From Pseudomonadota bacterium (GTDB lineage Bacteria > Desulfobacterota > Desulfobulbia > Desulfobulbales > Desulfocapsaceae): 64,000 nt of DNA. The notes under the pieces were generated by a model. It was not told the DNA's origin. It ran no database searches and was given only the letters and a program-made list of their open reading frames with translations. The stretch is from assembly GCA_018821785.1 (NCBI GenBank), contig JAHJLI010000255.1, positions 22,102-86,101 on the forward strand. Reading direction: 5' to 3'. The translations under genes and the position numbers were made by a program. Within the stretch, counting starts at the first letter, position 1; each line of letters starts with the position of its first letter. Positions 40,695-49,021 of the stretch are shown here, piece after piece.

Positions 40695-41726
40695 CTATTG
40701 CAAAGTCCATCTGTTGTGCAGTGGATGATCTTTCAACAACTGATTGGCTCGTTCCGAAAAATACACCCCAATTTTATCGCGCCTTGAGGTCAGAAGACTA
40801 TCTATAGTTGCAACAACTGATGCCTCCAGACTCTCTGGATTATATCCCCCTTCGAGCACCATAAGTAACCGGCCGCCGCAGATTTCCTGGGCATACTGCT
40901 TGAGCATGGCGGCTATCAGTCCAAACCCTTCGGTAGTGAGAGTGGTGCCGCTGATTGTCTCATCCCGATGACCGTCAAAGCCGGCCGAAACCAAAATTAT
41001 CTGTGGCAGATACTGCTCGACTACACTCTGAAGAATGCGACCAAGGAGAAAAGTGTATTCCACATCGCCAAACTGGGCAAAAACCGGCACATTAATGGTA
41101 TATCCTTCACCCTTTCCCGTGCCGATCTCACCCGCCTTGCCGGTAAAAGGAAAGATATCCCGTTGATGCAGGGAGAGAACCAGTACTTCATCATTGTCGT
41201 AAAACACTTCCTGGGTACCATTGCCATGGTGGGCATCAAAATCCACGATCAGTATTCGGCTCAAGTGGTACCTACGTCGCAGATACTCGGCGGTGACAGC
41301 TACATTATTGAAGATGCAGAAGCCCGACCCCCTGCCGGGTTCCGCGTGATGGCCGGGTGGACGAATCATAGCAAAACCTTGATCCAACCCACCCTTCATA
41401 ATCTGATCTGCGAGTTCCAGGCAGCCACCGGCGGCCAACTCAGCCGTTGCCATGGAATGTTCCATCAGGTAAGTGTCGCGATCGTAGGAGTATGGGTTAG
41501 AGCGGATTTGATGTTCTCGCAGTTGCTCCAGATAGAAGCGTGAATGAACCGCCTCTATATCCGCAACGGTTGCTGTTCTTGCCTGGTAAAAAATACAATC
41601 ATTCCGGTACCTCTCCCTGACTGTTGCCGAAAGGTTGCGAATTCTTGCCGGGTTTTCAGGCGAATGGCGGGGAATTGCATGTTTTAACAAACGATCGTCG
41701 ACGACCAAACCAACCCGCTTATTCAT
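40695..41726 (-). CDS. Histone deacetylase family (AcuC/APAH type) amidohydrolase
   Basis: The 343-residue Zn-dependent deacetylase has RPPGHHAEPGRGSGFCIFNNVAV (active-site His pair), VDFDAHHGNGTQEVFY (zinc ligands Asp and His) and VSAGFDGHRDE. Bacterial members deacetylate small acetylated amines or acetyl-lysine such as in acetyl-CoA synthetase. Its coding start overlaps the end of an upstream GNAT acetyltransferase by 8 bases, so an acetylate/deacetylate pair on one mRNA is suggested. Confidence 0.92.
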   Translation of the reverse strand: MNKRVGLVVDDRLLKHAIPRHSPENPARIRNLSATVRERYRNDCIFYQARTATVADIEAVHSRFYLEQLREHQIRSNPYSYDRDTYLMEHSMATAELAAGGCLELADQIMKGGLDQGFAMIRPPGHHAEPGRGSGFCIFNNVAVTAEYLRRRYHLSRILIVDFDAHHGNGTQEVFYDNDEVLVLSLHQRDIFPFTGKAGEIGTGKGEGYTINVPVFAQFGDVEYTFLLGRILQSVVEQYLPQIILVSAGFDGHRDETISGTTLTTEGFGLIAAMLKQYAQEICGGRLLMVLEGGYNPESLEASVVATIDSLLTSRRDKIGVYFSERANQLLKDHPLHNRWTLQ

Positions 41727-42279
41727 AGTGATACTGATACACAGGATTATTTAAAAAATTTACAGCATCCATCCTGAATAGGTGGCCGACCCGCTTCACC
41801 TGATGGTCATCATAGTTGAGCGTTTCGAGTAGCTCGAAACCGAGCTTTGCAAGACATCGCTGCTGCGACCTGTTGTTGATGTCGGTATACATCTCGACAC
41901 TCTGGGCTTTTTGCCGCAGAAAAAGATGGATAATGAGATATTTCTGGGCCTCCGTCCCATACCCCTTGTTGCGTTGCTGCGGATCGGCAATTTTTACCGC
42001 CATAACCGCACAACTCCTGCGCTCCGGTCGAAGCCAATAATGCAGAGTGCCGATAGGTCCCGCATCCTTCAATTCGATAAGAAAAACCCTGTTCTGCTCC
42101 TGCCAGCATGCCTCGCTGGTTATAATCTCCCTGCCGTTATGGGAATCAATCCGGTCGGGCGTTAAATATTCTCCATGCGCAATATCACTATTGCTCCAGG
42201 AAATAAAGAGGGGGAGATCTCCTTCAACCAACCGCCGCATCCTGAGACGCGGAGTCATTATTTTATCGCCAAAAATCAT
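41719..42279 (-). CDS. GNAT acetyltransferase (RimJ/RimL-like)
   Basis: The 186-residue product has TPRLRMRRLVEGDLPLFISW near the N-terminus, then GTLHYWLR, VKIADPQQRNKGYGTEAQKYLI (acetyl-CoA pyrophosphate loop) and DINNRSQQRCLAKLGFELL, the usual GNAT_3 pattern. The start is uncertain: GTG 42291, ATG 42279 and ATG 42258 are possible and none has a clear ribosome site. Coupled by overlap to a deacetylase gene downstream. Substrate unknown. Confidence 0.85.
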   Translation of the reverse strand: MIFGDKIMTPRLRMRRLVEGDLPLFISWSNSDIAHGEYLTPDRIDSHNGREIITSEACWQEQNRVFLIELKDAGPIGTLHYWLRPERRSCAVMAVKIADPQQRNKGYGTEAQKYLIIHLFLRQKAQSVEMYTDINNRSQQRCLAKLGFELLETLNYDDHQVKRVGHLFRMDAVNFLNNPVYQYHYE

Positions 42280-42369
42280 AGCCTGCTGCACCAGCTCAAG
42301 ACAGGCACGACTATGCCTGTCTTGAGGCGAATTGCCAAGAGGAGAATTTCTAAGGTTCTAACCCCGACT

Positions 42370-42434
42370 AACGGGATAAGAACCGTCACGAAAATCTTTC
42401 TTAAAAAAACAAGAACGATTTTCTACGGTTCTAA
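42370..42434 (+). repeat. GTACC hairpin element, copy F (GAACC variant)
   Basis: Tag AACGGGATAAG is followed by GAACCGTCACGAAAATC, a loop with AAAAAAACAAGAAC, then GATTTTCTACGGTTC. Both ends have changed together relative to copy G (GTACCT/AGGTAC becomes GAACCG/CGGTTC) and the inner stem has also changed in a pair. The receptor gene on the minus strand takes its TAG stop (42431-42433) from this element. A second partial right arm (GAATTTCTAAGGTTCTA) lies just upstream at about 42344. Confidence 0.8.
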
Positions 42435-43243
42435 AGATTCTGAACCGCATCCTGAAGATTCTTGTTTGACAACACCAAGCGGTCGAGAGCCCCAACAGTC
42501 TCAGCCAGAGATTTATTGACGACCCCTGTTGACTGCTGATTTTCCTTCGAAGACATCGCCACATTTTCTATCTCCGACATGACGCTTTGGCCGCTGCTGC
42601 AGAGATTTTTCGATTGCTGACTAAGTCCGTCGACAGCCTTGGAGATAGTCTCGATGCCTTTAGAAATTGCCTCCATCGAATTGAGGGCAGTATTAATAAC
42701 CTTGCCACCTTCATCAAGCATGGTCATTCCGCCCTGCATAGCATTGATGGTCTGCAAAGAGTCTTTTTCTACCTTTTTGACAATGACGGAAATGTCAATC
42801 GCCGATTTCGAACTGTTCTCGGCGAGTTTGCGGACCTCATCGGCAACAACCGCAAAACCACGACCGGCGTCACCTGCCCGAGCTGCCTCAATAGCTGCAT
42901 TGAAGGCCAAGAGATTGGTTTTCGAAGCAATATCCTTAATAATATCGACAAACCCGGAAATCTTTTCCAGCTGACTCACCAGACCGCTGACCATCTCATT
43001 GTTTTTCTTCATGGTGGTGTTGATATCCACTAGCTTCTGCTCGGCGTTCTTACCGGCGGCCTTTCCGGTCTCCGCCTCTTTCGACAGGTCAGCGGCAAGC
43101 CGGTTCGACTCTGTCGACAAATTGAGCATTGCCCCGGAACTGTCCACCATCTCCTTGACAGTCTGGCGGGAACCATCGAGCTTTCGCACCTCGGCGTCGA
43201 TAAGTAAGCTCATTTCATCGACTTTGGCCTTGGCCTGGTCCAT
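42431..43243 (-). CDS. MCP signalling domain, C-terminal half of a stop-split receptor
   Basis: The 270-residue piece has the methyl-accepting chemotaxis signalling hairpin: helix, then the tip [42 protein letters not shown], then a return helix ending in [12 protein letters not shown]. It has no sensor or membrane region. It lies in the same frame as the upstream PAS-repeat gene, with a single TAA codon and three codons between them. A separate start at ATG 43243 with a weak GGCGGGAA is possible, so it may be re-initiated. It normally would bind CheW and CheA. Confidence 0.85.
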   Translation of the reverse strand: MDQAKAKVDEMSLLIDAEVRKLDGSRQTVKEMVDSSGAMLNLSTESNRLAADLSKEAETGKAAGKNAEQKLVDINTTMKKNNEMVSGLVSQLEKISGFVDIIKDIASKTNLLAFNAAIEAARAGDAGRGFAVVADEVRKLAENSSKSAIDISVIVKKVEKDSLQTINAMQGGMTMLDEGGKVINTALNSMEAISKGIETISKAVDGLSQQSKNLCSSGQSVMSEIENVAMSSKENQQSTGVVNKSLAETVGALDRLVLSNKNLQDAVQNL

Positions 43244-43252
43244 TTCCCGCCG

Positions 43253-45142
43253 TTATTCACCAACCAGCGCATCAACATCATTGACGGCGGCGCTGATGAG
43301 CCTCTCCACCGCTTTTTCCGCCGTCACATCGGTGATATATTCCAGAGCGCCTTTGATGTTGCCCTTGGCATCCTTGATCGGGGAAGCGGTATATTTGATC
43401 GGCATGACCTTGCCGTTTGGCTTGGCGGTTGTCTCTGCCTGGACGATGGAATCAGTTCGCATGGCCTTGCCGCAGGCGCAGTTATCGGTTCGACAGTGGT
43501 CGGTCATAAAGAGGTCGTAGCATTTCCGACCGACGACTTCATCCGGGGTCCGCCCCAACACCGCCGCACCCGCCGGATTCATAAAGGTGATACTATAATC
43601 GGTATCTATCGACATTATCGGCGTCGGAATGGTATTGAGGTTTTCAATCTTTTCATCGGCCGCCTGCCGCTGTTTGGCCTCCTCGGTCATATCGAGCACA
43701 TATTCCAACGCCCCTTTGATATTGCCTTTGGCGTCTTTAATCGGCGCACCGGTATACTTGATGGGAATAATCACGCCTTCCGTCGGTCGGGCGATAGTGT
43801 GCTCGGTCACCACCGAGTCGGTGCGCATTGCCCGACCACAGGCACATTTATCTGTTTTACAATGGGGTGTCTTAAAGAGATCGTAACATTTTTTACCAAT
43901 CACCTCGTCCGGTGTCGATCCTACAACCGCGGCGCCGGCCGGATTCATAAAGGTGATGGTGAAATCGGTGTCGATAGCGAGAATCGGAGTGGGAATGATA
44001 TTGAGATTTTCAATCTTTTCTTCGGCGGCCTGTTTCTGTTTTGCCTCCTCCGTCATATCGAGAACAAACTCAAGGGCCCCCTTGATATTGCCCTTGGCAT
44101 CCTTGATCGGTGCCCCGGTATACTTGATCGGGATGATCACTCCTTCGGCCGGACGAGCGATGGTTTGCGCGGTGACCACCGAGTCGGTGCGCATGGCTCG
44201 GCCCAGGGCACACTTTTCTGTCCGACAATGGGGCGTCTTGAACAGATCATAGCATTTCCTGCCGATGACCTCATCCGGTGTCTTCCCGACAACGCCGGCT
44301 CCTGCCGGATTCATATAGGTGATGGTATATTCGGTGTCAATGGCCAGCACCGGCGTTGGCAGGGCATTGAGGTTCTCAACCTTCTCGTCGGCCACCTGCT
44401 TTTGTTTCACTTCTTCCGTCATATCGAGGATATATTCAAGGGCACCCGTGATGTTTCCCTTGGCGTCCTTGATCGGTGCACTAGTATATTTGATCGGCAC
44501 AATGACCCCATCCCTCGGCCGGGCGATGGTCTGCTCCGTCACCACGGAATCGGTTTTCATTGCCCGGGCACAGGCACATTTTTCGGTCTTGCAATGCGGC
44601 GTCTTAAAGAGGTCATAACATTTTTTCCCGATCACTTCATCGACTGTCATTCCGGCTACTGCAGCACCAGCCGGATTCATGAAAGTGATGGAAAATTTGG
44701 TATCGATCTCCATGATCGGCGTAGGGATAACGTCCAGGTCCGTCGACAACTGCCTCAATTTGGCCTCGGTGGCCTTTTGGTTGCTGATATCATTCAGGGT
44801 CACAAAGGTGTTGCTGCTGCCATTCATCGGTATGGCATTGCTGGTAAAGAAGGCAATACTTTTATCCCCGTTCTTATATATCACTTCGGAGGAAACCGAT
44901 TTATTGATCCTTCTCGATTTTTCAACCGGACAATCTTTTGTTCCACAAAGCTGCGTGGGACAGGCCTCTTCACAGGTCATCTTGGCCAGGAGCGCCTCCC
45001 TGGTAAGGTTGAATCGTGTCAGAAATGGCTGGTTGGCCCAGGTGACCACCTTTTTTTCATTAACGATATAGCTCGGCTCCAAAAGCAGTTCTAAACATGC
45101 CGTATCCTCTTCCATATTTCTTGTCCTTTGCTTATTTTCCAT
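43253..45142 (-). CDS. Cysteine-rich PAS repeat sensor, N-terminal half of a stop-split receptor
   Basis: The 629-residue soluble protein starts after AGGAGAG. Residues 1-125 form a first PAS with the cluster CEEACPTQLCGTKDC. Four tandem PAS domains follow (period about 122 residues), each with PTPI/VL-IDT, NPAGA, and a cysteine motif of CX8CX4CXC type, as in KCYDLFKTPHCKTEKCAC. The third copy has lost the last Cys (KCALGRA). Each ends GALEY-LDMTEE. It stops with TAA and the frame goes straight into the MCP hairpin gene. The cysteines could hold Fe-S, Zn or haem-like ligands or act as redox thiols; which is unknown. The unit is cytoplasmic and would have been a receptor of about 900 residues. 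Confidence 0.85.
   Translation of the reverse strand: MENKQRTRNMEEDTACLELLLEPSYIVNEKKVVTWANQPFLTRFNLTREALLAKMTCEEACPTQLCGTKDCPVEKSRRINKSVSSEVIYKNGDKSIAFFTSNAIPMNGSSNTFVTLNDISNQKATEAKLRQLSTDLDVIPTPIMEIDTKFSITFMNPAGAAVAGMTVDEVIGKKCYDLFKTPHCKTEKCACARAMKTDSVVTEQTIARPRDGVIVPIKYTSAPIKDAKGNITGALEYILDMTEEVKQKQVADEKVENLNALPTPVLAIDTEYTITYMNPAGAGVVGKTPDEVIGRKCYDLFKTPHCRTEKCALGRAMRTDSVVTAQTIARPAEGVIIPIKYTGAPIKDAKGNIKGALEFVLDMTEEAKQKQAAEEKIENLNIIPTPILAIDTDFTITFMNPAGAAVVGSTPDEVIGKKCYDLFKTPHCKTDKCACGRAMRTDSVVTEHTIARPTEGVIIPIKYTGAPIKDAKGNIKGALEYVLDMTEEAKQRQAADEKIENLNTIPTPIMSIDTDYSITFMNPAGAAVLGRTPDEVVGRKCYDLFMTDHCRTDNCACGKAMRTDSIVQAETTAKPNGKVMPIKYTASPIKDAKGNIKGALEYITDVTAEKAVERLISAAVNDVDALVGE
43300..44745 (-). 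repeat. Four tandem 363-366-bp PAS-coding repeats
   Basis: DNA segments encoding the CX8CX4CXC motif recur at about 43463, 43826, 44192 and 44558, spacings of 363, 366 and 366 bases. Repeats are similar at both DNA and protein level, so they arose by internal duplication and could recombine. Confidence 0.85.
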
Positions 45143-45195
45143 ATTTTTACTCTCCTGACTCCAATCGGTTTAAAAGGCTGTTTGATAAAAACCCG

Positions 45196-46728
45196 TTAAG
45201 CTATATCCACCCCAAGATGGTTCCGGATCAAATTGTGAATGTTGACAACCAGCACATGTTCACTTCTCTTGTCTTCCTGCTCGTAAACTATCAACCTGTC
45301 TAGGGTGTCCCGTCTTTTTGCCAGGTCCTTCTTGATCGATGTCGTGGTCTGATACTGCTCCTGCTTGTAAATCGTCACAATTCCATCCACCTCGAGGGCC
45401 ACCGTAGTTGCTTCACTTCGACAGATAATGAGCTTTCGTTCTCCGGTGTTCTGCTGCCCTCCGGCATAGCCGTAGAATTCCCTGAGATTGATCACCGGAA
45501 CCACCAAGCCGCGGAGATTTATCACTCCACTTTTGAAAGCGCTTGCGCCGGGCAATCCCAGCACTCCCGTCTTTTCGATAATTTCCTGAACATCTTTCAG
45601 TTGCACCGCCATATGCTTACCAATCCAGAAAACCAGGTAGCAGTTTTCGGTAATCAGATGGTGGGCGCTGCTTATCGCTTCTTTGCCTTTATCCTTCACC
45701 ACCTCGGAACCGCTACTTAAACGGGCCAGGGCTTTTAATTCTGTAGAATGGCTTTGAACCAGGTTGTCCATATTCAGCAACAGGATATTCAACCCATCCT
45801 TCTTTTGATAAATCCCTGAAATGAAGTCATTCCCTCCACCTCCAAGAGGCAAAATATCATCTTCGGGAATGGATTCGATTGCCTTCACCTCCTCTACGAT
45901 TAATCCGACCGCAAAGGTGTTGTCCGACACCACTAGAATCCTGGTATTCTCTCCCAGGTATTCGTCGCCTGCGACACCTGGCCCGGCAAGCAGCCTTCTG
46001 GCGTTCAATACCGGAATGGTTCTGCCTCTGAGAGTCAGGGAACCGTCAATATCACCGTGTTTGAAGAGATCTTCGATGGAACTGCTGAACGGTGGGTCTG
46101 GCTCCTCGACCCCGCCTCGATACATCTGATTGACCGCATCGAAAAAGGTGATCTCCTGGGTGTACTCCACCGGAACTCCGTATAATTGCTCAGCAAACGC
46201 AAAAACCACATACCGGGAATAGCGGGTCACCCTGGTCTCTTTGTTGTCATTCAGCAAGGCTTCGCCGATTTTCTCAAGTTCAATGGCATTGCCGGGAAAG
46301 AGATTATTAAGATCAAGGAGTTCGACGGTTCTTTTGCCCTTTTCCAAGGTGATAAGGGAAGAAATTACTTTATCTTCGGTCTGCAGGGCACTATCCACCT
46401 TGTTGATATCCGCCGCCTCCACCGCAAAAACTTCCTGAATATCGTCAAAAAGCAATCCGTAACGACGATGAAAGAGTTTGACAACGGCAACCTTGGCGGT
46501 CTCGTCATACTCCTGCTGGACCAGCCCGAGTCTCTTTTTCAGGTTGATGAGCGGGATAACCTCTTCCCGCAGATGCATTATACCTTCGACGAAATCAAGG
46601 CTGGCGGGCAGCCTCTGAATACGCCCGGTGACTGGAGTTGCCTCGGCAACGCTTTCCGCCTTCAGAGCAATTTCCAAACCTACCGATCTATCGAGGAGAA
46701 AAGATGCAAATAACTGCGGTTGTGTCAT
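45196..46728 (-). CDS. Triple-CheW-domain scaffold protein
   Basis: The 510-residue protein contains three CheW-like beta-barrel domains. The first (about 5-145) has GLEIALKAESVAEATP and GIMHLREEVIPLINLKKRLG. The second (about 165-325) has YGVPVEYTQEITFFD and LTLRGRTIPVLNARRLL. The third (about 365-505) has AVQLKDVQEIIEKTG and GVINLRGLVVPVINLREFYG. The ATG at 46728 follows GGAGTGTGGCG. CheW links receptors to CheA; several CheW domains in one chain could organise arrays. It lies upstream of the receptor pieces on the same strand. No cheA gene is in the neighbourhood. Confidence 0.9.
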   Translation of the reverse strand: MTQPQLFASFLLDRSVGLEIALKAESVAEATPVTGRIQRLPASLDFVEGIMHLREEVIPLINLKKRLGLVQQEYDETAKVAVVKLFHRRYGLLFDDIQEVFAVEAADINKVDSALQTEDKVISSLITLEKGKRTVELLDLNNLFPGNAIELEKIGEALLNDNKETRVTRYSRYVVFAFAEQLYGVPVEYTQEITFFDAVNQMYRGGVEEPDPPFSSSIEDLFKHGDIDGSLTLRGRTIPVLNARRLLAGPGVAGDEYLGENTRILVVSDNTFAVGLIVEEVKAIESIPEDDILPLGGGGNDFISGIYQKKDGLNILLLNMDNLVQSHSTELKALARLSSGSEVVKDKGKEAISSAHHLITENCYLVFWIGKHMAVQLKDVQEIIEKTGVLGLPGASAFKSGVINLRGLVVPVINLREFYGYAGGQQNTGERKLIICRSEATTVALEVDGIVTIYKQEQYQTTTSIKKDLAKRRDTLDRLIVYEQEDKRSEHVLVVNIHNLIRNHLGVDIA

Positions 46729-46750
46729 CGCCACACTCCTTGTGTAGTTA

Positions 46751-47152
46751 TCAGTTAACCGACCCGACCATTCTATCAATCACAGCTTCCAGTTCGGCGA
46801 TATTTCGCCCAGCCTGGGTGATATACCTTGGTTCCAACAAATGATATTTTTTATCGTCTGCCCCAGCCAGGTCCGCGACAACCAGAATTTTTTTCAGCCC
46901 CTCAAACGATTCCCTGGCACTCACCATCTTGTCGAGATCATCGACGTCCTTGACATAGAGGATGACCACATCACCATGTTTCGGAGATTCGTCTGCAATT
47001 CGGGACAAACAAGAATGTGCCTCACCGAGGGTCACGATATTTCGCAGGCCATCATTCTTTCGTAAAGCGGCTAGGTAACGCTGCGGGCAATTTCGCCACC
47101 GGCAATCAGCACCGCATGACTCTTTCAAGGTTGAAAAAAAAAATGTCCTCAT
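46751..47152 (-). CDS. Small receiver-like protein of unknown function
   Basis: The 133-residue product starts at ATG 47152. The N-terminus is cysteine-rich (CGADCRWRNC), followed by GDVVILYVKDVDDLDKMV, LKKILVVADL and EAVIDRM, an alternating strand-helix pattern like a response regulator receiver. The usual acidic pocket and phospho-accepting Asp are not clear. It lies 22 bases upstream of the triple-CheW gene in the same unit, so a signalling role is inferred from position. No firm family is assigned. Confidence 0.6.
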   Translation of the reverse strand: MRTFFFSTLKESCGADCRWRNCPQRYLAALRKNDGLRNIVTLGEAHSCLSRIADESPKHGDVVILYVKDVDDLDKMVSARESFEGLKKILVVADLAGADDKKYHLLEPRYITQAGRNIAELEAVIDRMVGSVN

Positions 47153-47559
47153 ATCTATCTCTTCACGTCCCGTGAGACCTGCTGTTAACCATTTCGAACA
47201 TCGCCACCTGCCCATGCTGGCAATGCACCATCTATGCCACCGTATTCTTCGGTCTCTGCTCAATTTTTATCTGACGTTTTTTCAACGCCTTAGGCGGAAA
47301 TCTCGTTTTGACGGGGTTTTTCCTGCAACGGAGATCTGTTAACAAAAGTTAACATTGCACTGTTTCGTTAACAATGGTCGCTGTTCCGGTATCAGTAGAT
47401 GCTTTATTGAAACTAAATGAGGGCCGAAAAGTCATTGGAGAGAATTGGTTTCTTGCTGTACATTCATGCCTCAATCCACCCATTCAAGGAGGGCTATCCG
47501 AAGCTTAAAACTCCATTTTCCCCTAAAAGGGGAATCCCGTTTATCGGGCGCAGGTGCCT
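47153..47559. other. Divergent control region between chemosensory and O-acyltransferase units
   Basis: No gene is supported; short frames here have no family motifs. It contains three GTTAAC sites (47338, 47348, 47367) and a small CCCCT/AGGGG hairpin near 47520. An AAGGAGGG sequence at about 47487 is not followed by a start codon. Confidence 0.5.
47338..47372. promoter_or_regulatory. Cluster of three GTTAAC palindromes
   Basis: GTTAAC occurs at 47338-47343, 47348-47353 and 47367-47372, with steps of 10 and 19 bases, near one and two helical turns. Such phased palindromes suit cooperative binding of a regulator. They lie about 190 bases from both flanking genes. Regulator unknown. Confidence 0.4.
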
Positions 47560-49008
47560 ATGGTATTCAATTCCTATTCATTCATTGTATTTTTTCTCCC
47601 AATTACGCTTCTGGGCTTTTATTTCTTTTCTAGAAAAAGCAGGCAATGGGCGGCAGTTTGGCTGGTTATAGCGTCCCTGTTCTTTTATGGTTCGTGGGAT
47701 TGCCGATTTATCCCAATACTCTTGACGTCCATTTTAATTAATTATTTTACCTGCAAACGGATACTTTCCGCGACCCCGACAAGCGGCAGGTGGTGGTTGA
47801 CCGCTTCAATCACTTTCAACCTCTCACTTCTCGGCTTTTTCAAATACGTTAACTTTTTTATCGTATCCCTCAATGATGTCACCTCCGGCAATATACCTCT
47901 GCTCAACATTATCCTGCCTATCGGCATTTCCTTTTTCACTTTCACTCAGATCTCGTTGTTGGTTGATGCCTATCATGGGAAATTAAAAAATCTGAACTTC
48001 ACCCACTACCTGTTATTTGCATCCTATTTTCCCTATATCGTTGCCGGCCCCATCCTCCATCATGCGGAAATGCTGCCGCAATTTTCCGACCCCGACCATT
48101 ACCAGGTGAAAGCCAATAATTTTGTTATTGGTATTTCTATTTTTGTCTTTGGCCTGGGGAAGAAACTCCTCATTGCCGACAATCTGGCCTTGGCAATTTC
48201 CCCTCTTTTCGCCGACGGGAATCCGCATGTGTTTCAGGCATGGCTCGGGATGCTGGTCTACACTTTGCAACTGTATTTTGATTTTTCCGGCTATTCCGAT
48301 ATGGCCATTGGGGTCTCACGACTCATGGGATTTCACATACCCATCAACTTTAATTCTCCCTATAAGGCCACAAGCGTCAGTGACTTCTGGCAAAGGTGGC
48401 ACATCTCCCTCTCGCGGTTTCTACGCAATTATCTTTACATCCCTCTGGGCGGCAACCGCCGGGGACAGCTGCAGCGCTATCGCAATTTGATTCTCACCAT
48501 GTTGCTCGGTGGCCTATGGCATGGCGCCAACTGGACCTTTGTCATATGGGGCGGCCTGCATGGGTTGTATCTCTGTGTTCAGCACGGATGGCAATCGATG
48601 CAAAAAGAATACAGGCAGCCGACTGCCCTGAGAAACTCGGTTAATAGAATTATTACCTTCATTGCCGTATTGATCGCCTGGTGTTTTTTCCGCGCCCCGG
48701 ATGTCGCCTCGGCATTCAAGGTGCTCGCGGGAATGGTTGGGCAAAATGGTATTTCCCTGGTAACCGAAATTGATACCTGGGGGTTTATCCTGGTATTCAC
48801 AGCCGCACTTGTTGCCTTTTTTATGCCCAATACCAACGAGCTTTTTCTTTTCCCTGAGAAAGTACAGGAGGTGAAAGCCACTTCCCCTTCAATCCTCGCC
48901 GTGAAATGGTCACCGAATATCTTATGGGGCCTTGTTGTAGGCTGCATCTTTGCCCTCTGTATTTTGAGCATCGAGCGGACCAGTGATTTTATTTACGCTC
49001 AATTTTAG
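47560..49008 (+). CDS. MBOAT family membrane O-acyltransferase (AlgI/DltB type)
   Basis: The 482-residue polytopic protein starts VFNSYSFIVFFLPITL, a conserved MBOAT opening, and has about ten membrane helices. The family core LYFDFSGYSDMAIGVSRLMG, FNSPYKATSVSDFWQRWHISLSRFLRNYLYIPLGGNR and the catalytic His in LGGLWHGANWTF are intact. It transfers acyl (usually acetyl) groups across the membrane to a secreted polysaccharide or peptidoglycan-linked polymer. An in-frame GTG six bases upstream is an alternative start. The following gene, 13 bases on, encodes its likely extracellular partner. Confidence 0.93.
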   Translation: MVFNSYSFIVFFLPITLLGFYFFSRKSRQWAAVWLVIASLFFYGSWDCRFIPILLTSILINYFTCKRILSATPTSGRWWLTASITFNLSLLGFFKYVNFFIVSLNDVTSGNIPLLNIILPIGISFFTFTQISLLVDAYHGKLKNLNFTHYLLFASYFPYIVAGPILHHAEMLPQFSDPDHYQVKANNFVIGISIFVFGLGKKLLIADNLALAISPLFADGNPHVFQAWLGMLVYTLQLYFDFSGYSDMAIGVSRLMGFHIPINFNSPYKATSVSDFWQRWHISLSRFLRNYLYIPLGGNRRGQLQRYRNLILTMLLGGLWHGANWTFVIWGGLHGLYLCVQHGWQSMQKEYRQPTALRNSVNRIITFIAVLIAWCFFRAPDVASAFKVLAGMVGQNGISLVTEIDTWGFILVFTAALVAFFMPNTNELFLFPEKVQEVKATSPSILAVKWSPNILWGLVVGCIFALCILSIERTSDFIYAQF

Positions 49009-49021
49009 AGAGCCTGCGCCC

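Noticed and set aside
43253-43255. Selenocysteine recoding at the receptor stop
   Set aside because: The codon is TAA, not TGA, so tRNA-Sec found in the window cannot read it.
43496-45094. A 532-codon open frame on the plus strand opposite the PAS-repeat gene
   Set aside because: It is antisense to a strongly supported gene, has no ribosome site or domain of its own, and is kept open because the coding repeats below it share codon usage.
47417-47671. A frame starting upstream of the O-acyltransferase gene
   Set aside because: It overlaps the strongly supported MBOAT gene in another frame and lacks motifs.
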